A DNA stretch of 64,000 bases from Thermofilaceae archaeon (GTDB lineage Archaea; Thermoproteota; Thermoprotei; Thermofilales; Thermofilaceae): assembly GCA_038731975.1 (NCBI GenBank), contig JAVYQJ010000001.1, positions 1-64,000 on the forward strand, in the 5' to 3' direction. The notes under the pieces were generated by a model. It worked only from the letters and a program-made list of their open reading frames with translations, was not told the DNA's origin and searched no databases. Positions within the stretch are counted from its first letter, which is position 1; each line of letters opens with the position of its first letter. This document shows, piece by piece, positions 45,514-55,073 of this stretch. Position numbers and translations under genes: made by a program.

Positions 45514-46329
45514 GTGAGCGAAAGAGTGTATACCGTGATCCCTGCGCCGCGGCGCGAAGCTATACGCTCGATGATAAAGCGGGGTGAGAGAGTCGATGGT
45601 CGAAAGCCTGAGGAGTTTAGGGAAATCTCAATAGAGGTTGGAGTCGCAGGAAACGCGGAGGGGTCGGCAAGAGTGTCCCTAGGGCACACCAAGGTGATCG
45701 CTGGTGTGAAAGCCTCGCTGGGTCAGCCTTTCCCCGATAGTCCCGGTGCGGGTGTTCAGGTAGTTCATGCGGAGCTTATCCCGCTAGCATCTCCAATATT
45801 TGAACCTGGGCCACCGGACGAGAATGATATCGAGCTGGCAAGAGTGATCGACAGGGGCCTTCGCAGCGCGCCAGCTTTGAAACTGGAGGAGCTGGTGTTG
45901 ATCCCGGGTAAGCAGGTTTGGCGTATATTCGTAGACATATACCCTATTGATCATGACGGCAACATTATTGATGCATCAGGGCTCGCTGCAATGGCAGCGT
46001 TGCTAAACGCCAAGATACCTAAGTACACGGTGACTGCGGAAGGCACGCTCCTTAAAACCGAGGAAAAAACGCGGTTACCAATAGCAGACATACCTGTCTT
46101 CGTGACACTAGCCAAGATCGGCGACGCGATAGTCATAGATCCCTCCTACGAAGAGGAGCTCGTCATGGACGCTAGGATCACGTTCGCTCTAACGAAGGAC
46201 GGTCACGTGTGTGCCATACAAAAGGGTGGAAGAGGAGGCTTCACGGTCGAGGAGTTGACAAGGGCGCTTGAAATGGCACGGGAGGCCGCTCCTAAAGTGC
46301 GAGCTAAACTGGAAAGCCTACAGGCTTAA
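45514..46329 (+). CDS. rrp42: Exosome subunit Rrp42 (RNase PH fold, non-catalytic)
   Basis: The 271-residue partner of Rrp41. N-terminal RSMIKRGERVDGRKPEEFR and GSARVSLGHTKVIAGVK and GKQVWRIFVDIYPIDHDGNIIDA are Rrp42 signatures. It forms alternating pairs with Rrp41 in the ring. GTG 45514 follows GGTGAGC. Last gene of the operon; tmcA downstream has its own promoter. Confidence 0.95.
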   Translation: MSERVYTVIPAPRREAIRSMIKRGERVDGRKPEEFREISIEVGVAGNAEGSARVSLGHTKVIAGVKASLGQPFPDSPGAGVQVVHAELIPLASPIFEPGPPDENDIELARVIDRGLRSAPALKLEELVLIPGKQVWRIFVDIYPIDHDGNIIDASGLAAMAALLNAKIPKYTVTAEGTLLKTEEKTRLPIADIPVFVTLAKIGDAIVIDPSYEEELVMDARITFALTKDGHVCAIQKGGRGGFTVEELTRALEMAREAAPKVRAKLESLQA

Positions 46330-46400
46330 CCCAGAGTAGCCCGCGTAGATGGCTCGGGTGGCGAATTTAAAAGGTGCTGGTTAAGAGCTTCTTTTACGCC

Positions 46401-48797
46401 GTGAAGATCTTCGTGCTAAACGAGGAGATAGTTGATGACATTCGCTCAGCCATCAAGTACGCCAGGCGAGCCAACCACAGAGTAATGCTCGTACTCTTCG
46501 GTGAAAATGATGGGAATCTAGTAGCCGCAGCAGCCGAGGCGATTAACATTTTCTTAAGGTTTAGCGAGATTAGAGCGGAAGGAATACTTTACATGTACCA
46601 CGCGTTCTATGAGGATGGAGTATCGAGGAAGGAACTGTTTGAAAAACTAGTGAAAGATCGCGAAACCGTTACCTATATACCGTACCATGAGAGCGAGAAA
46701 GTACTAGGTAGAACATTCGACGCGGCGGTGGTAGATCTAATCAATAATCTTGAGCCGAACGACATTGGCCGAGTCTCAGGCGTTGTCGCGGGCGGCGGAT
46801 TATACGTGCTCATGATGCCTAGCCCGCAGCGGCTGAACAAGATGGTAACAAGGTTTCAGAGCATGCTTCTAACTCCACAATACGGCGCTGAGCACCTTAG
46901 GAGATTGTTTGAGGAACGTTTTATTCGTAAACTTTTCCAGTTCGACGGTATAGCTATATACGATGTTGATAACAGAAAGGTGCTGAAGTACACAAACTGT
47001 CCCAAGGCTGTGGCAAAGGTTAGAAAGATAAAAGTAGAAGTTCCTCAGAATAGGAAGTTTCCCGACGAGGTATACAACCTAGCGGTTACGCAAGACCAGG
47101 TTGAGGTTCTTAGATTGCTTGAGAGATTCTACGAGAAGGTTGGAGAAGGGGAAAAGCTAGTTGCCGTCATTACAGCCGACAGAGGGAGGGGTAAATCTGC
47201 GGCCGTTGGCTTGGCTCTGGCGGCTCTAGCTCATAAGCTGAGGAGAGCGAAGGGCCGGTGCAGAATCATAGTAACTGCGCCGAATGAGCTTAACGCGCAG
47301 GTGCTGTTCCGTTTCGCTAAGCTCGGGCTTACGAACCTTGGGCATAAGGTAGAAGCAATCGAAGAGAAAGGATACGTAACCGGACTGAAGTCAAGGGGAA
47401 TTGAGATAAAGTACTTCAGCCCCCTTGAAGCCGTCACGAAGAGAGCCGACATCCTGGCAGTAGACGAGGCCGCATCGCTACAAGTTCCCATGCTCTTCGC
47501 GCTCCTAAGAAGGCACTCGAAGGTGATCTACTCTTCAACAATCCACGGTTATGAAGGTGCAGGGAGGGGGTTCTCCGTCCGCTTCCTGCGGAGACTAAAG
47601 CAGTTGAGGAATGTTGAGATCCTTCAGTACGAAATGAGCGAACCCATAAGGTATTCTGCCGGCGATCCTGTGGAAAGATGGGCATTCGACACTCTCTTGC
47701 TAGACGCTGAACCGGCGCCGATAACCGAGGAGGACCATAAGCTAGTTGAGGAGAAGAGAGTAACATACTGGGCACCCGATCCTGAAAGTTTCTTCCTAGT
47801 GGACGAAAAGTCGTTACGGGAGTACTTCGGGATCTACATAATGGCTCACTACAGGAACAACCCCAACGATTTGGGAATGATAATGGATGCCCCCCACCAT
47901 CGAGCTCGGGCTCTTAAGCTAGAGAACGGCAAGATAGTCGTTTCTATCGAACTGGCAGAAGAGGGCCCCCTTGACGAGGAATTGGCTAAACAGTGCGCTA
48001 GGGGGGCGTGGATAATGGGTAACATCATACCGGATCGATTGATAAAGTACTACAAGCTAATAGATTTTGGCAGGTTTAAAGGCTTTCGAATAGTCAGGAT
48101 AGCGACGCATCCGGATCTCTGGGGAAAGGGGTTAGGTTCCTTAGCTCTGAAGGAGATCGAAAATGAGGCTGTGAAGGAAGGGTACGACTGGGTGGGTGCA
48201 GGCTTCGGAGTTACTCTGGAGCTCCTGAACTTCTGGCTTAAGAACGGCTACGTGCCGCTGCACCTATCGCCCGAAAGAAATCCAGTGAGCGGTGAGTATT
48301 CCGCGCTCGTCGTTAAGCCGCTGAACGAGAAGGTTGCTACATACGTAAGTACGATGGCCATGGAATTTAAACGAAGGCTGCTGCTATCGCTTGCGGAACC
48401 CTACCACGATTTGGGGCCTCGGATCGTTCGAGCGCTGTTGCGCTCAACGCCAAGCGTCGACGTCACGTGGAACTTAACGCCGCACCAGATCGGTAGGTTA
48501 ATCTCGTACGCGCAAGGAGATATGACGCTGGAAAACTGTATGGACTGCATGGTCGAGCTAGCTAGAGTGTACTTCATGAAAGGGTTCAATTTCCTTAGCG
48601 AGGAGCAAGAACTGCTGCTGATCACGAAGGTTCTTCAAGCTAAGAGCTGGCGCGTCACGTGTGCGGAGCTAGGAATGACGCCACCAAGAGCTATCGAACT
48701 CCTCAGAGGAGCCGCAAGAGCGATGTGCACGGAGATGCTTGGACTCAGGACTGAAGAGGATAGTCAAAAGTACCTTTTCTTAAAGTTAAATGAATGA
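46401..48797 (+). CDS. tmcA: tRNA(Met) cytidine acetyltransferase TmcA (RNA ac4C)
   Basis: This large RNA acetyltransferase has an N-terminal domain (about 1-160), an RNA helicase-like module with Walker A ADRGRGKSAAVG and DEAA box (AVDEAASL), and a GNAT acetyltransferase domain (IRIATHPDLWGKGLGSLAL). It makes N4-acetylcytidine in tRNA and, in hyperthermophilic archaea, in rRNA (family knowledge). About 798 residues from GTG 46401, chosen because AATTTAAAAG lies about 27 bp upstream; GTG 46374 is just after that box and unlikely. Confidence 0.94.
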   Translation: MKIFVLNEEIVDDIRSAIKYARRANHRVMLVLFGENDGNLVAAAAEAINIFLRFSEIRAEGILYMYHAFYEDGVSRKELFEKLVKDRETVTYIPYHESEKVLGRTFDAAVVDLINNLEPNDIGRVSGVVAGGGLYVLMMPSPQRLNKMVTRFQSMLLTPQYGAEHLRRLFEERFIRKLFQFDGIAIYDVDNRKVLKYTNCPKAVAKVRKIKVEVPQNRKFPDEVYNLAVTQDQVEVLRLLERFYEKVGEGEKLVAVITADRGRGKSAAVGLALAALAHKLRRAKGRCRIIVTAPNELNAQVLFRFAKLGLTNLGHKVEAIEEKGYVTGLKSRGIEIKYFSPLEAVTKRADILAVDEAASLQVPMLFALLRRHSKVIYSSTIHGYEGAGRGFSVRFLRRLKQLRNVEILQYEMSEPIRYSAGDPVERWAFDTLLLDAEPAPITEEDHKLVEEKRVTYWAPDPESFFLVDEKSLREYFGIYIMAHYRNNPNDLGMIMDAPHHRARALKLENGKIVVSIELAEEGPLDEELAKQCARGAWIMGNIIPDRLIKYYKLIDFGRFKGFRIVRIATHPDLWGKGLGSLALKEIENEAVKEGYDWVGAGFGVTLELLNFWLKNGYVPLHLSPERNPVSGEYSALVVKPLNEKVATYVSTMAMEFKRRLLLSLAEPYHDLGPRIVRALLRSTPSVDVTWNLTPHQIGRLISYAQGDMTLENCMDCMVELARVYFMKGFNFLSEEQELLLITKVLQAKSWRVTCAELGMTPPRAIELLRGAARAMCTEMLGLRTEEDSQKYLFLKLNE

Positions 48798-48808
48798 AAA
48801 ATAACTAT

Positions 48809-50146
48809 TTAGAAACCTTGTTTAGCTGGATCAGTTGGTTTTACAAACTCTCTCATGAGCACGGTTGCGTAAGATCCCCGACGTAGCACGAATCGGAAGT
48901 TCGCCTCAGGCGCGTCATTGCTGATGACCTTCCACTCTAGCTGGGAAGCGTTCATCACGAAGGGTCTATAGGTACCTTTCGATGATGCCTCCGGCATCGC
49001 CTTGATCTTAAAGGAGTCGAGCGATAACCCCTCTTCTCTAAGCACCTCGTTTTCTATGAGGCCTGGCTCGCCCTCGGCTAGAACGCTGGAGTAGCCGAAG
49101 ACATTACCTACCACGCTCGCTTTTCCCATCGCAACCAGTTCGCGAAGCTTGTCTAAGTTGGTTGTTCGAGCTCGGAGGATGGCACCTTCGTTGTCTCCAA
49201 GCATGACAAGATCGCCTGGAACCGGTTCTGCTAGCGGTAGCCCTGCTTCGATGCGCCTGCTCAGCACCTTGTTGAACAGGTATGCCTGGTAAGCCTCGAT
49301 GAACAGCTGCCTGACTGCCACTGGAAGGGTGCGTATTGCTCCTGTGTAATCACCGGGGTGCTTGCAAAGGTATTGTAGAATCATCCGTTCATGGTGCAGC
49401 CTTTTTGGGAAAATCTTGAGGGCACCTTCAATATCCCAGGTTGACGCCAGGTACTGCCTGGCTTCTCTCGCTCTCTGCGACTCGTATGGAAAGACCCGCG
49501 TTAGGAGCTCTCTTACAGCCTCTTCAAAGCGACCGTGTATGATCATCCTCCCTATCACATGGGTGATAGGCCTAATTGTTCCGAAGCGTTGGTAACCGTA
49601 ATAGTTCGGTGCCCCACCAGCTTCACAAATTTCATTTACCAGCGAGCTTATCCTTTCCTCCGCCTCACTGGGGGGAACGCTCAATCGCCTCACCGTTATT
49701 TCAAAGAGGTTACCCACGAGCATGCCTGGAGCAAGCTTGAAAGGCATACGGAAAACGTCGTGAATCAGAACCTTCTCACCAACCCTCTTCGGTATTGAGC
49801 CTGGGTCGATGCCTTCGCCGCAAACGAGCTGGAATGTGATAGCGCGCGAGTCCTTTAGGCCGGCAGCACTAAACCTTTTGTGGCTGACGCCGATTGCGCG
49901 TGCCAGAGCGCGCAATGCTGTCAACGTATCAACGCCTCGCTTCTCGAGTAGGAACCACACATAGTCCCCTGAACCGCTGAGCTGATTGGAGCAACCCGGT
50001 CTGCAGAGAATGTTTCCAAGAGCGATCTCGAAAACTTTGAAATCCTCCAACCTTTCACGTAGAACACCCCCGATACCCTCTCCCTCCGTTACGTAGAACA
50101 GAATTCCGAGATCTCTGTCCAGTTGCGAACGCGTTGGTGCGGGCAT
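48809..50146 (-). CDS. truD: tRNA pseudouridine synthase TruD
   Basis: The 445-residue enzyme makes pseudouridine 13 in tRNA. The catalytic motif RFSAAGLKDSRAITFQ carries the essential aspartate; NYYGYQRFG and HERMILQYL are further TruD signatures, and the inserted domain typical of archaeal TruD is present. It lies in an operon after DUF355 and pth2, 4 bp after the latter. Confidence 0.94.
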   Translation of the reverse strand: MPAPTRSQLDRDLGILFYVTEGEGIGGVLRERLEDFKVFEIALGNILCRPGCSNQLSGSGDYVWFLLEKRGVDTLTALRALARAIGVSHKRFSAAGLKDSRAITFQLVCGEGIDPGSIPKRVGEKVLIHDVFRMPFKLAPGMLVGNLFEITVRRLSVPPSEAEERISSLVNEICEAGGAPNYYGYQRFGTIRPITHVIGRMIIHGRFEEAVRELLTRVFPYESQRAREARQYLASTWDIEGALKIFPKRLHHERMILQYLCKHPGDYTGAIRTLPVAVRQLFIEAYQAYLFNKVLSRRIEAGLPLAEPVPGDLVMLGDNEGAILRARTTNLDKLRELVAMGKASVVGNVFGYSSVLAEGEPGLIENEVLREEGLSLDSFKIKAMPEASSKGTYRPFVMNASQLEWKVISNDAPEANFRFVLRRGSYATVLMREFVKPTDPAKQGF

Positions 50147-50150
50147 TACT

Positions 50151-50501
50151 CTATAGCAGCTTGAGTTTGCCGGTCAACTTGTCTACTAGCTCCTCTGGTG
50201 CGGGCCCGATCGCTACCGCAGTTACGGTGCCCGGGGGCAGCTGCGTTAGACCCATGTCGGCAATCAATGCTGCTGGGAGGTTCATCATCAAGGCCTCCCT
50301 GTAAATACTCTCCAACTCCTCTAGACTTGAAACCTTGAGCACGATTTTCTTTTGGCCGCTCTTCACCCACTCTTCGAACCAATCGGGCCTCTCTCTCCTT
50401 GCCACCTCAGCTGCGGTGACTGCGGCATGTGCAACTTGTACCGCCAGCTTCCCTTTTCCCATCTTAATGTCAGTCCTGACGATGATCGCCTGCTTTGTCA
50501 T
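50151..50501 (-). CDS. pth2: Peptidyl-tRNA hydrolase, archaeal/Pth2 type
   Basis: The 116-residue protein matches Pth2: [18 protein letters not shown] with the catalytic His, [24 protein letters not shown] near the C-terminus. It recycles peptidyl-tRNA released from stalled ribosomes. Overlaps the DUF355 gene by 4 bp and is followed by truD after 4 bp. Confidence 0.96.
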   Translation of the reverse strand: MTKQAIIVRTDIKMGKGKLAVQVAHAAVTAAEVARRERPDWFEEWVKSGQKKIVLKVSSLEELESIYREALMMNLPAALIADMGLTQLPPGTVTAVAIGPAPEELVDKLTGKLKLL

Positions 50502-50989
50502 CCTCGCTTATACCCGATTCGCCTCAGGAATTCCATCCTTTCACGCTTTTCACTGTCCCCCTCCACTCCGACGGGTTTAAACCCATCAACGACTCCCAGC
50601 ACAGCGCGTCCCTGATCGGTCTCAGCTACTATGACCTGAACGGGGTTAGCTGTCGCGCAGTACAGCGTCACGACCTCCTGGACGCCCTTAATGACGTTCA
50701 GAACGTTAATGGGCCAAGCCCCACGCAGGTAGATGGCGAAGAAGTGACCAGCACCAACCTCGAAGGCAGTCTTTGCTGCGAGCCGCTTTAGTTCCTCATC
50801 GTTCCCCTCGACTCGGACGAGCCGGTGGCCCGATGCTTCACAGAACGCTACTCCGAAGCTTGCGCCCGGAACCGTAGTGACGATCGCCTCGTAAAGGTCC
50901 TCCACCGTCTTGATGAAGTGGGCTTGGCCCAGTATGACGTTTGTTTTCTCTGGTACTTCCACTTGTACAACGAGGATTTTCGGCTGCAC
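50498..50989 (-). CDS. DUF355 protein (adenosine-specific kinase-like)
   Basis: The 163-residue protein fits the DUF355/PF04008 family annotated as adenosine-specific kinase after a Pyrobaculum structure; conserved [33 protein letters not shown] and [24 protein letters not shown] blocks are present. Activity of the family is uncertain to me. First gene of the DUF355-pth2-truD operon; TATA-like TTTTATAAAA about 25 bp upstream of ATG 50989. Confidence 0.85.
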   Translation of the reverse strand: MQPKILVVQVEVPEKTNVILGQAHFIKTVEDLYEAIVTTVPGASFGVAFCEASGHRLVRVEGNDEELKRLAAKTAFEVGAGHFFAIYLRGAWPINVLNVIKGVQEVVTLYCATANPVQVIVAETDQGRAVLGVVDGFKPVGVEGDSEKRERMEFLRRIGYKRG

Positions 50990-51110
50990 AGGCGGCCATT
51001 ATCAACTGTTTTATAAAATGCTTTCGGGAGTCGTTTGAGCAGACGGACATTCTTCGCAATAACCATTTAAGCCGTCGAAAAGGAGGGGATACGCGGGTCT
51101 GGTGACTCAA

Positions 51111-52940
51111 ATGTCGGATAGCTCTTCAACCCTCGTGCTTGACCGTGTTAACTACCTTCAAATCAAGGATCTGCCCCCCGATGAAATCGGCGAGCAAGTT
51201 AGAAGGTACATCCCTCTTCTCTTTCCAAAACCGGGTATTGACTACAAGGTCTATCTAAGCGATTACCCACCGCTTCGCGAGGGGGAAGAGCTCGTCACGA
51301 AGACCCTATCTGTCTGCCCCTACTGTTACTCGCTAGTCACGGCCGTACTCGTGAAACGGGATGGGAAGGTCTACGAGCGCAAGGTGTGCCCCGAGCATGG
51401 CGAGTTTGAGGAACTGTATTTCGGAGACTACTCGCTCTACGAGCGCTTCCGGAGATGGCAGAAGGATGGTAAGGGAGTGTGGACTCCGAACGTTCAGTTG
51501 CAAGCCCTATGCCCCTACAACTGCGGGCTTTGTGCCCGGCACAAGAGCCATACCGCTTTGCTGAACATCGCTGTTACGAATAGGTGTGAGCTGAGATGCT
51601 GGTACTGTTTCTTCTACGCCGTTAAAGCCGGCTATGTCTACGAGCCCTCACTCAACCACATACGATTCATGCTGCGAGAGGCTAGGAAGATGCTCCCCTA
51701 CCCGGCCGTCGCTGTGCAATTCACGGGGGGCGAACCCCTGCTGAGAGAAGACATCGTCGATATAGTGAGGATCGCGAGGGAAGAGGGCTATCATCACGTT
51801 CAGGTCAACACTGAGGGTGTGCGGCTAGCCTTTGAACCGGATCTAGCGGTTAAGCTGCGGGAAGCCGGCACAAACGTCATTTACATCAGCTTCGACGGTG
51901 TAACACCGTACACGAACCCGAAGAACCACTGGGAGATACCCTACACGCTTGAGAACCTCAGAAGGGCGAAGCTAGGCGCTGTGCTCGTTCCTACCGTCAT
52001 CAAGGAGTACAATCTGCACGAAGTCGGCTCCATCATCCGCTTCGGAGTGAAGCACGCGGACATCGTGAGAGGGGTCAACATGCAGCCTGTATCTATCGTG
52101 GGGAGGGTTCCAAGGAGGGAACGCGAGAAACTGAGGGTTACAATACCCGACGTTCTGGCAGAGATCGAGAAACAAACTGGAGGCCAAATCAGGAGGGAAG
52201 ACTGGTACCCTGTGCCTACCGTAGCGCCAATTTCGAGGTTCGTCGAGGTGGTAACGGGAAGACCACAGTTTGAGCTCACGTGTCACTTCGCCTGCGGCGC
52301 TGCCACGTACCTCTTCTGGGACAGCGTTGATGAACTAATTCCGATCACGAGGTTCGTCGATGTAGCAGGTATCATGGAGCTGCTGGACAAAGCAGCGAGT
52401 GACATCAAGCGCGGGAGGAACAAGTACATCGTCCTACTGAGTACTCTAACGAAGCTGGGTAAGTACGTTGATGTAAGCCAAGCTCCCAGAAGGTTCAGGA
52501 AAAAGAGGAAATTCCTCCGATACATCTTCAACATACTAGTGAAGCACGACTACTCCGCCTTGGGAGAGTTCCACTACCAGTCCCTCTTCTTGGGCTTAAT
52601 GCACTTTATGGACACTTACAACTACGACGTCAGCAGAGTGCAGAGGTGCGAGGTGCACTATGCCATGCCCGACGGAAGGATCGTGCCATTTTGCACATTC
52701 AACGTCCTCCCCGAAATGTACAGGGATCGTGCTCAAAAGTTCTTCTCCTACACGATGGAAGAGTGGGAGAAAATCTCCGGAAGGAAGCTTTCCGAAGAGG
52801 TGTACGTTCGAAATATTAAGAAACTCATGAGCGGTGAGCCGTACAAGAGAGCTTACGAAGGCATAGCAGATGTATTCTCCATACCCTACGAGGAGCACGT
52901 CATGGCATCGAAACGCTTCGGGATACCAGTGGAGGAGTGA
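51111..52940 (+). CDS. Radical SAM enzyme, tetraether lipid synthase (Tes)-like
   Basis: The 609-residue protein combines an N-terminal zinc knuckle (CPYCY...CPEHG), a CPYNCGLC cluster, the radical SAM motif CELRCWYCFF near residue 160 and further cysteines, plus FTGGEPLL. This order matches the family that joins two archaeol tails into GDGT tetraether lipids (MJ0619/Tes type, established for that family). I infer lipid coupling in the membrane. ATG 51111 follows GGTGA at 51101-51105; GTG 51102 is an alternative. The next gene (52948) is 7 bp downstream. Confidence 0.85.
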   Translation: MSDSSSTLVLDRVNYLQIKDLPPDEIGEQVRRYIPLLFPKPGIDYKVYLSDYPPLREGEELVTKTLSVCPYCYSLVTAVLVKRDGKVYERKVCPEHGEFEELYFGDYSLYERFRRWQKDGKGVWTPNVQLQALCPYNCGLCARHKSHTALLNIAVTNRCELRCWYCFFYAVKAGYVYEPSLNHIRFMLREARKMLPYPAVAVQFTGGEPLLREDIVDIVRIAREEGYHHVQVNTEGVRLAFEPDLAVKLREAGTNVIYISFDGVTPYTNPKNHWEIPYTLENLRRAKLGAVLVPTVIKEYNLHEVGSIIRFGVKHADIVRGVNMQPVSIVGRVPRREREKLRVTIPDVLAEIEKQTGGQIRREDWYPVPTVAPISRFVEVVTGRPQFELTCHFACGAATYLFWDSVDELIPITRFVDVAGIMELLDKAASDIKRGRNKYIVLLSTLTKLGKYVDVSQAPRRFRKKRKFLRYIFNILVKHDYSALGEFHYQSLFLGLMHFMDTYNYDVSRVQRCEVHYAMPDGRIVPFCTFNVLPEMYRDRAQKFFSYTMEEWEKISGRKLSEEVYVRNIKKLMSGEPYKRAYEGIADVFSIPYEEHVMASKRFGIPVEE

Positions 52941-52947
52941 AGCCGCG

Positions 52948-53418
52948 ATGATGGTTAAAACGTTCGATTTTTACGCTAGGTTTGACGATCCAATCCCCCG
53001 CACGGTCAAAGCCAAGGGGAGGCTTTACCTAGTTGAGAATCACAGGTTGACTGAGGTTCAGGGTACGACGAGAACCTTCATTTTGTCAGAGGATGCTCTC
53101 CACTTTGATATGGACTTCGGGGATGCCCTGCAGCTGAGCATAGCTGACATTGCACATGCGATTTCACGGGATGAGTTCGACTGCAAAGTCTCTCTATACG
53201 AGGCTGAGGGTGTTGTCTTGAAGCTTTACGATGTATTGGACAATAACTCTCCAAAGAAGCTAGTGATAGTTTTTAAACCGAATAAAGGCGAAGAAGCAAA
53301 GCGCTACGTGTGGAGCATGACTAACAGGGTTCAATGGCAGAGCAGGAAGACGGAGATATCCAAGCTGCTCGAGTTACATGAGACCGATCTAGCTAAACTT
53401 ATCCCCGATTGGGAGTGA
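52948..53418 (+). CDS. Unknown protein directly after Tes-like gene
   Basis: The 156-residue protein is a beta-rich, single-domain sequence (FDFYARFDDPIPRTVKAKG, LYLVENHRLTEVQGTTRTF, DMDFGDALQLSI, KLYDVLDNNSPKKLVIVFKP) with no membrane helix and no catalytic motif that I recognise. It starts at ATG 52948 (or 52951), 7 bp after the Tes-like stop, so it is surely in the same transcript. It may be a partner of tetraether synthesis, but that is inferred only from position. Confidence 0.6.
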   Translation: MMVKTFDFYARFDDPIPRTVKAKGRLYLVENHRLTEVQGTTRTFILSEDALHFDMDFGDALQLSIADIAHAISRDEFDCKVSLYEAEGVVLKLYDVLDNNSPKKLVIVFKPNKGEEAKRYVWSMTNRVQWQSRKTEISKLLELHETDLAKLIPDWE

Positions 53419-53436
53419 CCGACCCGAATTAATGTT

Positions 53437-53460
53437 CTAGGCATTTCGGCAAATGCCTAG
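53437..53460. repeat. Perfect inverted repeat (10-bp arms)
   Basis: CTAGGCATTT-CGGC-AAATGCCTAG is a perfect palindromic hairpin 19 bp after the stop of the 52948 gene. It could end the Tes transcript or be an operator for the gene at 53558. Confidence 0.6.
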
Positions 53461-53557
53461 GTTAAAATCGTCAGCTATCAACTATGCTTTTATAGTAATA
53501 TATAAGTATTTACTGAAAAACTTATAAGGAGAGCGCGAGGTAAGTTGCGGAGCCCCT

Positions 53558-53863
53558 ATGACGGATTCTGAGAGAAATCATCTGCTTGAACATGTTGTCC
53601 TCGTTTCTAAGGAGATTTTAAGAAACACCAAGTCCCGAATGGTCTCGATAAAGCTCCGTACCCTTCTACGTTACGCGTATGTAGCGTACAAGCAGAGGAC
53701 CACCGACCTGAACGCCATCAGGGGGCTAGTTCCCCGCGTGAAACCCCCATCTAGGTTGACCAACCAATACTTTTACCGGGAGATGGAGAGGGTTCTGAGA
53801 AACAATTTTAATATTAGGATAGAAAATAGGAGACAATTTCGGTACGTAGTTTTCTACAAGTAG
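53558..53863 (+). CDS. Small basic protein of unknown function
   Basis: The 101-residue protein is basic and helical with many Arg and Tyr (RLTNQYFYREMERVLRNNF, RQFRYVVFY). It looks like a small nucleic-acid-binding protein; family not recognised. ATG 53558 follows TATA-like CTTATAAGG about 30 bp upstream. Preceded by the inverted repeat at 53437. Confidence 0.55.
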   Translation: MTDSERNHLLEHVVLVSKEILRNTKSRMVSIKLRTLLRYAYVAYKQRTTDLNAIRGLVPRVKPPSRLTNQYFYREMERVLRNNFNIRIENRRQFRYVVFYK

Positions 53864-53878
53864 TGATCTTCTGATTTT

Positions 53879-54373
53879 TTATCCTTCGTTTTTGACTCCT
53901 TTTCTCACTTTGACAGCGACCCCCGTCTTCTTCGTTAGGATTGTGCTGCCACTTACTACAGCCTTACCGATGGCAACTAGGTGTCCCTCATCGTCAACAA
54001 CGAGGGTTTCGTCACCAGGTTTAAGCTCCGTATCAGCTGCTACCACATGTTTGCAAAAGACACTTCTTCCTTCAGCTACAAACTTGGCTAAATCTTTCTG
54101 AACCACCACGCGAGATTTAGGGAATGGAAGTATAGCTAGGAGTTTCTCGGCCCCTCTTAGCGATGGTACGAAGAAGCCGTCACTGGCCCTTATAGTGCCT
54201 ATCAATTCCCCATTCACGTAAACCTCCCTTATCCTGCCCGTAAGAGGCGATCTACGCACTTCGACAACCCCGTTCAGCAGGTTTTCAGCCCCTTTCCCAA
54301 ACTGATAGGCCAGAAGCGCCCTTAGCTCTCTCAACTCCAAGTCACTTGGACTGGATAGCCTAGCCTTATCCAT
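53879..54373 (-). CDS. PUA-domain RNA-binding protein
   Basis: The 164-residue protein ends with a PUA domain (VVVQKDLAKFVAEGRSVFCKHVVAADTELKPGDETLVVDDEGHLVAIGKAVVS, shown here as two parts: VQKDLAKFVAEGRSVF and PGDETLVVDDEGHLVAIGKA). The N-terminal part resembles the pre-PUA domain of archaeal archaeosine transglycosylase-related proteins. It lies 13 bp downstream of TFE and likely belongs to the same transcript. A tRNA-modification or ribosome role is an inference. Confidence 0.78.
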   Translation of the reverse strand: MDKARLSSPSDLELRELRALLAYQFGKGAENLLNGVVEVRRSPLTGRIREVYVNGELIGTIRASDGFFVPSLRGAEKLLAILPFPKSRVVVQKDLAKFVAEGRSVFCKHVVAADTELKPGDETLVVDDEGHLVAIGKAVVSGSTILTKKTGVAVKVRKGVKNEG

Positions 54374-54386
54374 AATTCATTTCCCT

Positions 54387-54893
54387 TTATTGTTCGAATT
54401 TTAACTCCTCAAGGATTCTGATAGCCCTCTTTAGTTTTTCAACGGCTACCCCATTGTCGAGCGCCTCTAAATCGCTGCCGCAGTTCGGACACCGGAACAT
54501 GTAGTCTACTACTTCGTCGAACGAGTACTTGAACCTACAACTGGGGCAGTAAAAGAAGCTGTTACCCTCCTCGTACTCTAACCGGCGCTTAAGAATCTCC
54601 AGCGCTTTACGCCGGCGCTCCTCTAGCACCCGAGTGGGGAAGTCGTCCGTTAGCCGCCAGTAGTACAGGTACCAGCCCTGATCCACGTCCCTAACGCGAC
54701 GGTACTTCACCAACCGCGACTCGTAGAGAGCGTTCAGAGTCCTCCTTATCACGCCAATCTCGATTCCCAATGCTTGAGATAGTTGCTCATCCGTTGCTTC
54801 ACCTACCTTTATCAGCCGGTCTATGATCCTACCAGCGATCTCGCCGTGAATTTTCCTCGCAAGCGTAGATAGTACCTGCTCCCTCTCACTCAC
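54387..54893 (-). CDS. tfe: Transcription factor E alpha (TFE)
   Basis: The 168-residue protein has an N-terminal winged helix (IDRLIKVGEATDEQLSQALGI, RRTLNALYESRLVKYRR) and a C-terminal zinc ribbon (CPSC and CPNC), the archaeal counterpart of TFIIE alpha. It helps open the promoter with RNA polymerase, TBP and TFB. GTG 54893 is preceded by GGTGAT, a good Shine-Dalgarno; TTG 54896 is an alternative. A region of about 180 bp upstream has no gene. Confidence 0.94.
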   Translation of the reverse strand: MSEREQVLSTLARKIHGEIAGRIIDRLIKVGEATDEQLSQALGIEIGVIRRTLNALYESRLVKYRRVRDVDQGWYLYYWRLTDDFPTRVLEERRRKALEILKRRLEYEEGNSFFYCPSCRFKYSFDEVVDYMFRCPNCGSDLEALDNGVAVEKLKRAIRILEELKFEQ

Positions 54894-55073
54894 CAATTCA
54901 TCACCCCGCTACACCTGAATCGGGTCGATCCCAGCGTAACCCCCTTAGGTTAATTAAGTCCTGCTCCCCTTATCAAGCTTTTCTAGATGGTGCGTATATC
55001 GAGGGTACCGAGTGTAGCGCCCCCTTACCTACTGGCTTGGTTTGACTTCTGCGGGATGCTAAGGAAACTCAGT

